Source: Nanobdellota archaeon (GTDB lineage: Archaea > Nanobdellota > Nanobdellia > Pacearchaeales > GW2011-AR1). Taken from it: a DNA stretch of 6,210 bases. Of this stretch, positions 1-3,512 are shown in pieces. The stretch is from assembly GCA_018830685.1 (NCBI GenBank), contig JAHJRR010000015.1, positions 1 through 6,210 of the forward strand. Direction: 5' to 3'. Below the pieces are notes generated by a model. It was not told the origin of the DNA, searched no databases, and saw nothing but the letters and a program-made list of their open reading frames with translations. Made by a program: the position numbers and the translations under genes. Within the stretch, counting starts at the first letter, position 1, and each line of letters starts with the position of its first letter.

Positions 1-474
1 ATTTTTGCATTAGCCTTTAGGTTCTTTTGGAGTTTATTTAATGGGAATTTTGTTTTTTTTTATCAGGGGTTAATTGGATTGGGTATCTTTTTTGTTTTAG
101 GTAATGCACTTTATTACGGAAGATTTTTTGCTGGTGGAGATGCAAAGCTCATGATTTCATTGGGAGCGATTTTGCCTTTGTCCAATTATTTTTTGTTCAA
201 TGTTCAGATTTTTGCGATTTTCTTGGGAATATTCTTGATTTCTGGTGCAGTTTATAGCTTATCAATGAGTGCTTATCTAAGTATTAGAAATTTTAAATCG
301 TTTAAGAAAGAGTTCTGTAAGCAGTTTAGAAAAAATAAAAAGTTGGTGTTTGTTTCTTTGTTTGTTGGAACTATCTTTTTTATTTTTGGGCTTAAGGAAG
401 CGTCTCTTTTTTCTTTAGGAATTTTCTCAGCAGTTTTTCCCCAAATTTATATTTATACTAAGGCTGTGGATTAA
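1..474 (+). CDS. A24-family pre-pilin/pre-archaellin peptidase, membrane catalytic part (5' partial, ended by in-frame TAA)
   Basis: The frame is open from base 1 with no start in view, so the N-terminus lies upstream; the TTG at 79 is not a convincing start because coding continues before it. The protein is very hydrophobic, with several membrane segments. It holds the motif F-A-G-G-D-A-K-L (Asp codon 139-141), which matches the second catalytic aspartate motif (GxGDxK) of the A24 aspartic peptidases that cleave leader peptides of type IV pilins and archaellins at the membrane. The first catalytic Asp would lie upstream and cannot be checked. The frame ends at TAA 472-474, but the same frame stays open afterwards and encodes what looks like the family's C-terminal domain. 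Read through, the two ORFs make one continuous protein, so this is either a nonsense-mutated gene, a split gene or a sequence error. Family assignment is fairly sure; FlaK-like versus pilin-specific cannot be decided. Confidence 0.75.
   Translation: MFALAFRFFWSLFNGNFVFFYQGLIGLGIFFVLGNALYYGRFFAGGDAKLMISLGAILPLSNYFLFNVQIFAIFLGIFLISGAVYSLSMSAYLSIRNFKSFKKEFCKQFRKNKKLVFVSLFVGTIFFIFGLKEASLFSLGIFSAVFPQIYIYTKAVD
452..459 (+). promoter_or_regulatory. Possible internal TATA box for the peptidase C-terminal ORF
   Basis: TTTATACT lies inside the upstream coding frame, in Ile/Tyr codons, and ends 21 bases before ATG 481. That spacing equals the spacing at the HIT, EF-1B, RPA and RadA starts. The local sequence is AT-rich, so coincidence is quite possible. 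Confidence 0.3.
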
Positions 475-480
475 GCGTGT

Positions 481-735
481 ATGCGTAAAAGTGTGAGTGT
501 TAGCAATTTGACTGAAGGAGATTGGTTATACAAGGATGTTCAGATTGGAAAGAAAGTTATCTCTGCGAAGTGGGAGGGGTTGAGTATGGATGATATTAAA
601 AAGATAAGGAAAAATTATAAGAGTGTGATTATTCGTCAAGGGATTCCGTTCACCCCTGTTTTTTTGATTAGTTTGTTGGTTCTAATCTTGTTATGTTATG
701 GTCAGATTCTTGGTAAATTGTTTGTTCTGTTTTGA
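481..735 (+). CDS. A24 peptidase C-terminal domain (Arc_PepC_II-like), split from the catalytic part
   Basis: This 84-residue ORF begins at ATG 481 in the same frame as the peptidase fragment upstream, separated by the stop TAA and two codons (Ala, Cys). It contains L-T-E-G-D-W-L (about residues 10-16), W-E-G-L (31-34) and G-I-P-F-T-P (54-59), followed by one hydrophobic membrane helix (about 59-80). From memory of the family, this pattern is typical of the archaeal A24 peptidase C-terminal domain type II, normally fused to the catalytic membrane part. No strong ribosome site precedes ATG 481. However, a TATA-like octamer TTTATACT (452-459) lies exactly 21 bases upstream, the spacing seen at four other genes here, so a separate leaderless transcript is possible. 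The TGA stop (733-735) directly abuts the stop of the convergent HIT gene. Confidence 0.7.
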   Translation: MRKSVSVSNLTEGDWLYKDVQIGKKVISAKWEGLSMDDIKKIRKNYKSVIIRQGIPFTPVFLISLLVLILLCYGQILGKLFVLF

Positions 736-1359
736 TTAAGGAATTCTTTTAGGTATCCAGAATTTTTCTGGAGTTTTTTCTTTGATGATTGTCGGTTTTT
801 TTGAAGGAGTTTTTTTTGTTTCTTTTTTTGAGAGTGTCTCAATCAAAGATTTAAGTTCTTCCTCGTTTGCTTTGCTTTTTTCAGAATTTATGTTTTCATT
901 TTCGTAAACAGGAATCGCGTTTAGTACCTGGTGTCCCATGAGTTCTGAAAATACTAAATCGACTTTTTTAGGATTTAGTTTTGATTTTAATTTTTTAGAG
1001 ATTTTTTCTGCGAATTTTTGGATTGACTTTGGTACCTTGTCTACGGAATGAATGTGTTTCTTTGGGATGATTAAGGTGTGTCCTTTTGAGACGGGATTTA
1101 TTTCAAGAACTGCTATTGCACGGGCGTTTTCTTCCATTTTGTATGAGGGGAGATTTCCTGCGACAATTGAACAAAAGATACATTTTTGGGTTCCTTGTTG
1201 CAGAGCTATATCATTTTTTTTTAAGAAATCTTCCAGTTCTTCAGAATTCATTGATTTTATCTGGCTGATTGCAAAGTCTTGTTTATCTTCTGGGAAAATA
1301 GAGGCTACTTTCTCGATGAGCTGATTTCTTATGGTCTCTGCTTGTTCTGGTGTTAGCAT
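736..1359 (-). CDS. HIT-domain protein with degenerate histidine triad
   Basis: This 207-residue protein has three parts. Residues 1-55 are a charged, helical N-terminal region. Residues about 58-155 are a HIT (histidine triad nucleotide-binding) domain: C60-I-F-C63 like the Cys pair of zinc-binding HIT proteins, then the core motif N-P-V-S-K-G-H-T-L-I-I-P-K-K-H (88-102). The last 50 residues are a Lys/Glu-rich, probably disordered tail ending in R-I-P. Active HIT hydrolases and transferases carry H-x-H-x-H before Ile-Pro; here the aligned stretch is H143-Q-V145-L-N147-A-I-P, so the usual nucleophile (middle His) is Val and the third His is Asn. Nucleotide binding is possible but standard catalysis is doubtful. 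ATG 1359 is chosen because TTTATTAA lies 21 bases upstream. The gene converges on the peptidase with no spacer. Confidence 0.8.
   Translation of the reverse strand: MLTPEQAETIRNQLIEKVASIFPEDKQDFAISQIKSMNSEELEDFLKKNDIALQQGTQKCIFCSIVAGNLPSYKMEENARAIAVLEINPVSKGHTLIIPKKHIHSVDKVPKSIQKFAEKISKKLKSKLNPKKVDLVFSELMGHQVLNAIPVYENENINSEKSKANEEELKSLIETLSKKETKKTPSKKPTIIKEKTPEKFWIPKRIP
757..829 (+). terminator. Hairpin plus oligo-T tracts downstream of the peptidase ORFs
   Basis: On the plus strand CCAGAA-TTT-TTCTGG (757-771) can form a 6-bp stem, followed by T6 (774-779), T7 (796-802), T8 (810-817) and T7 (823-829). Archaeal transcription commonly ends at oligo-T tracts in the non-template strand, so these could end transcripts running past 735. 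All of it lies inside the HIT gene on the other strand, where the T runs are simply AAA lysine codons of its C-terminal tail, so the terminator role is inferred. Confidence 0.35.
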
Positions 1360-1380
1360 AATTAGAAATCGAGATTCGTA

Positions 1381-1388
1381 TTAATAAA
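1381..1388 (-). promoter_or_regulatory. TATA box of the HIT gene
   Basis: Read on the minus strand this is TTTATTAA, ending 21 bases before ATG 1359. This distance would put the transcription start at or very near the ATG, implying a leaderless mRNA. The box lies just before the 3' end of the upstream DUF5680 gene (stop at 1390-1392). Confidence 0.6.
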
Positions 1389-1389
1389 A

Positions 1390-1912
1390 TTATTGTTTCG
1401 GTTTTGGGAGGATTAATCCTCCAATATAATCTTGTTCAAAAACTTTTAATCCCCATCTGCCAACACTAATATCAGCAATTTCTTCATGACCTCTAAAACT
1501 AGTTATATCTCCTTCTACTTTATTCGTATAAACAAAAGGTCTTCCTCCCTCAGGTAACCCATACACTTCAGGACCTCTAAAAGGCATGCTACGGTCAACT
1601 GCAGATAAAGCTTTTTTTTAGGAAAGTAAATACCTCTTTTGCGTATCCAACATGATTTCTGTAATCTGGCAACATTCCTCCATTATAAGACATTGCCCAG
1701 ACTGGGCTTCCTTGAAACCTTGCTATTTCTTGTCCTGGTGCCATAAAAAAGCCGACATAGCTATCCCTATAATTCCAATCCCCTTCAGCAAATTCTAATT
1801 CTTTGAATCCAGGTCTTTCGGAAGTCACTTCTCTTCCATTTCCAGCATAGCTCTCTATTTTAGCTCTTACAAGAAATCTTGCTAGTCCCCCTAAATCCAA
1901 TTTTTGTGTCAT
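1390..1912 (-). pseudogene. DUF5680-like protein, interrupted by a one-base frameshift
   Basis: Two ORFs make up one gene. The 5' part (1912-1595, 105 residues) runs M-T-Q-K to a stop at 1597-1595; the 3' part (from ATG 1587 to the stop at 1390) is in another frame. Removing one A from the A8 run (plus-strand T8, 1612-1619) joins them smoothly through L-K-K-A-L-S-A-V-D-R-S-M-P-F-R-G into a 173-residue protein. The repaired protein shows F-A-E-G-D-W-N-Y-R-D-S-Y-V-G-F-F, P-V-W-A-M-S-Y-N-G-G, P-F-R-G-P and G-D-I-T-S-F-R-G-H-E-E-I, a two-repeat layout that I recognise as DUF5680-like; its function is unknown. Its ATG follows the EF-1B stop after one base (TAA-A-ATG), so it is probably co-transcribed and translationally coupled. 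The frameshift may be a sequencing error, a real mutation, or a slippage site. Confidence 0.7.
1612..1619 (-). other. A8 homopolymer where the DUF5680 reading frame shifts
   Basis: Read on the minus strand the context is CTA-AAA-AAA-AGC. With seven A instead of eight the frame continues CTA-AAA-AAA-GCT-TTA-TCT and enters the downstream ORF. Both halves keep conserved-looking motifs, which locates the frame change here. Confidence 0.65.
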
Positions 1913-1913
1913 T

Positions 1914-2186
1914 TTATCCGAAGGCCCTTCGTATATCGATTATCTCTACAGAGTTCACGTTTTCTATATTTTTTAGTTCTTCTTCAAGACTTTCTAGCTC
2001 TTTGTCTTCCGGCCAACCTAAAGAAATGATTAGTGCTTTTAGACCGAATGCTATTGGTTCTTCTTCAAATTTAATACTACTATTACTGCTAGCGATTATT
2101 CTTTTCCTTAACTTATCTTTAAGTTTTTCCAAATCAACTTCGGGGGATGTGGGCATTACTTTTATTCTTACAGCCATTAAGCTCAT
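1914..2186 (-). CDS. ef1b: Archaeal elongation factor 1-beta (aEF-1B, nucleotide exchange factor)
   Basis: This 90-residue protein is the archaeal counterpart of the guanine-exchange domain of eEF1B; it reloads the elongation factor EF-1A with GTP during translation in the cytoplasm. The sequence has the family layout: N-terminal strand M-A-V-R-I-K-V-M-P-T-S-P-E-V-D-L (4-19), a helix, I-A-F-G-L-K-A-L (45-52), an acidic helix and the C-terminal strand S-V-E-I-I-D-I-R-R-A-F-G. Length is as expected for archaea. Two starts are possible, ATG 2186 or ATG 2177; 2186 is preferred because TTTATAAA (2208-2215) sits 21 bases before it, matching the other genes here. The DUF5680-like gene follows after one base. 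Confidence 0.9.
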   Translation of the reverse strand: MSLMAVRIKVMPTSPEVDLEKLKDKLRKRIIASSNSSIKFEEEPIAFGLKALIISLGWPEDKELESLEEELKNIENVNSVEIIDIRRAFG

Positions 2187-2207
2187 GGTTTATTCTAATT
2201 TAATTGA

Positions 2208-2215
2208 TTTATAAA
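2208..2215 (-). promoter_or_regulatory. TATA box of the EF-1B/DUF5680 operon
   Basis: TTTATAAA, a perfect palindrome, ends 21 bases before ATG 2186, implying a leaderless transcript. Being symmetrical it could in principle also direct rightward transcription, but no gene lies at the right distance. Confidence 0.7.
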
Positions 2216-2244
2216 TTATTGGTTTGTAGTTAGGTGTCAAAGCA

Positions 2245-2434
2245 ACTGACATATGCCGAAAGTCAAAATGAATTTAAGTTTGTCGTCGCTACAGCGACGA
2301 TTGATAACAAGATAACTAAGTAAAATCACGCTGTTAGATTTATTTTTACATTCAATGAAAAAATGTGATAACTATTATTCCTTTTAGGATGCAAAAAGTT
2401 TTTATTGGAAAATCCGTTCACGAAATATGTCAGT
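2245..2434. repeat. Long-range 10-bp inverted repeat (ACTGACATAT / ATATGTCAGT)
   Basis: ACTGACATAT at 2245-2254 is matched perfectly by its reverse complement at 2425-2434, enclosing 170 bases that contain the 7-bp hairpin. It could be the closing stem of a structured RNA of about 190 nt, or the ends of a small degenerate mobile element, or chance in AT-rich DNA. No flanking target duplication is seen. Confidence 0.35.
2283..2300. repeat. GC-rich hairpin, TCGTCGC-TACA-GCGACGA
   Basis: A perfect 7-bp stem (2283-2289 with 2294-2300) closes a four-base loop TACA. It is strikingly GC-rich for its AT-rich surroundings, and no T tract follows, so it does not look like a terminator. It is midway between two divergent promoters. 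Confidence 0.6.
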
Positions 2435-2464
2435 GGGATATACAGTGGTTGTAGTTGCGTAATA

Positions 2465-2472
2465 CTTAAAAA
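2465..2472 (+). promoter_or_regulatory. TATA box of the RPA gene
   Basis: CTTAAAAA ends 21 bases before ATG 2494, the same distance as the boxes of HIT, EF-1B and RadA. The octamer is weaker than TTTATAAA, but position and company support it. Confidence 0.55.
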
Positions 2473-2488
2473 CATGGACTATGTTTTT
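2468..2488 (+). promoter_or_regulatory. 8-5-8 dyad at the RPA promoter, candidate operator
   Basis: AAAAACAT-GGACT-ATGTTTTT is a perfect 8-bp inverted repeat with a 5-base centre. It overlaps the TATA-like box and ends five bases before ATG 2494, so a dimeric protein bound here would block TBP or polymerase. If the mRNA is leaderless the dyad is not transcribed, which favours a DNA operator over an RNA hairpin. Confidence 0.4.
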
Positions 2489-2493
2489 CTTTT

Positions 2494-3444
2494 ATGACTG
2501 ATGGAAATTATGAGAGGATAGTGAATAGGATTGCTGAATCTTCGGGAAACACTGTAGCGAATATTGAGGAGAAGATTGAGGTGAAGCGATCAAAGCTTTC
2601 TGGTTTTATTAGCAAAGAGGGTGCGGCGCAGATTGTCGCGGCAGAATTAGGAATTACATTTGAGAATGAAAAATTGAAAATTGATGAGCTTTTGCCTGGC
2701 ATGCGGAAGGTGCATGTTGTGGGAAAGATTGTTCGGCTTTTTCCTGTTAGAAGTTTTACGACTAAGAAAGGAGATGAATCAAAGGTTGCAAATATGTGGG
2801 TGGCTGATGAGTCTTCAAACATAAAAGTTGTTCTTTGGGATACAAACCATATTTCTTTAATTGAGGATGAAAAAATCAAGGAGGGAAGTGTAGTTGAGAT
2901 TGTAAACGCTATGATGAGGGATGGCGAACTACATCTTGGAAATTTTTCTGAGATAAAGCCGAGTTCTGAGATTCTTGGAGAGGTTAAGACTGAGAGAACG
3001 TTTAAAGAGAAAAATATTTCTGAGTTTGTTAAGGGGGAGAGTGCCGGTACGCGGGCGTTTATTGTTCAGGCGTTTGAACCTCGGTTTTTTAGGGTGTGTT
3101 CTGAGTGTGGGAAGAAAGTTGAGCCTGAAGGCGAAGGGTTTGTTTGTAAGGAACACGGAAAAGTGGTTCCTGAAAAGAGGGCTATTGTAACAATTGTGAT
3201 TGACGATGGGACTGATTCAATTCGTGCAGTGTTATTTCATGAATCTGTTAAAGACTTGGGTATAACTGAATTGGAAAATCCAGAGATTTTGATGAATCAG
3301 AGACAGGATCTCCTTGGGAAAGAGATGGTTTTTTCAGGAAGTGTGAGAGAGAATAATTATTTTAACAATTTGGAGATTGTTGTGGATAGTGTCAAAGAGC
3401 TGGATTTGGATGTTGTTGTGAAGGGGTTGGAAGAGGGGAAATAA
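2494..3444 (+). CDS. Archaeal replication protein A (single-strand DNA-binding, OB folds plus zinc finger)
   Basis: This 316-residue protein is an archaeal RPA large-subunit homologue, which coats single-stranded DNA in replication, repair and recombination and hands it to RadA. Residues 1-67 are a helical N-terminal region. Residues about 70-155 form an OB fold (V-H-V-V-G-K-I-V-R-L-F near 73-83, W102-V-A-D-E-S-S-N-I-K-V-V-L-W115, then G-S-V-V-E-I). Residues about 185-305 form a second OB region with a zinc-finger insertion whose ligands are probably Cys202, Cys205, Cys218 and His221, followed by D-D-G-T-D-S-I-R-A-V-L-F. The start at 2494 fits a CTTAAAAA box 21 bases upstream. RadA follows 68 bases downstream on the same strand with its own TATA box, in keeping with the joint role of the two proteins. 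Confidence 0.85.
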   Translation: MTDGNYERIVNRIAESSGNTVANIEEKIEVKRSKLSGFISKEGAAQIVAAELGITFENEKLKIDELLPGMRKVHVVGKIVRLFPVRSFTTKKGDESKVANMWVADESSNIKVVLWDTNHISLIEDEKIKEGSVVEIVNAMMRDGELHLGNFSEIKPSSEILGEVKTERTFKEKNISEFVKGESAGTRAFIVQAFEPRFFRVCSECGKKVEPEGEGFVCKEHGKVVPEKRAIVTIVIDDGTDSIRAVLFHESVKDLGITELENPEILMNQRQDLLGKEMVFSGSVRENNYFNNLEIVVDSVKELDLDVVVKGLEEGK

Positions 3445-3483
3445 TCTATGCTTCCCGAAGATACATATGACAGTTAAATAATC

Positions 3484-3491
3484 TTTATAAA
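3484..3491 (+). promoter_or_regulatory. TATA box of radA
   Basis: TTTATAAA ends 21 bases before ATG 3513, in the 68-base gap after RPA. It implies a leaderless radA mRNA transcribed separately from RPA, although read-through from RPA is not excluded. Confidence 0.7.
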
Positions 3492-3512
3492 GAACTTGTC
3501 TCTTAATTTTTC

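Larger units (their letters stand above)
2187..2493. other. Divergent intergenic region between EF-1B and RPA
   Basis: This 307-base stretch separates two divergent genes. At its edges it holds the EF-1B promoter (2208-2215) and the RPA promoter and dyad (2465-2488). The middle has no ORF with protein-like features. It contains a GC-rich hairpin (2283-2300), a 10-bp inverted repeat (2245-2254 with 2425-2434) and CAGTGG twice, 12 bases apart (2431 and 2443). It does not look like a tRNA or any RNA family I can recognise; an uncharacterised small RNA is possible. Confidence 0.5.

Noticed and set aside
472..474. TAA as a reassigned sense codon
   Set aside because: TAA is used as the normal stop of HIT, EF-1B, RPA and RadA here.
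1052..1324. Plus-strand open frames opposite the HIT gene
   Set aside because: They lie entirely over the HIT coding sequence on the minus strand, have no family motifs, and arise from its codon pattern.
2175..2177. Alternative EF-1B start at ATG 2177
   Set aside because: It would give a 30-base TATA spacing, unlike the 21 bases at the other genes; it remains possible on protein grounds.
1879..2214. Plus-strand 111-codon frame opposite EF-1B
   Set aside because: Ser/Leu-rich translation of the antisense of a clear EF-1B gene; no motif and no promoter at the usual spacing.
2253..2315. A 20-codon plus-strand mini-ORF in the EF-1B/RPA spacer
   Set aside because: No TATA box at the local spacing, no ribosome site, and it covers the hairpin, which explains its sequence better.
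2187..2493. A tRNA or C/D-box guide RNA in the spacer
   Set aside because: No T-loop-like GTTCRA segment or cloverleaf pairing; the UGAUAAC-like stretches do not match the C box and are not properly paired with a D box.
2508..3190. Open frames on both strands within the RPA gene
   Set aside because: Shadows of the RPA coding sequence: low-complexity composition and no recognisable domain.
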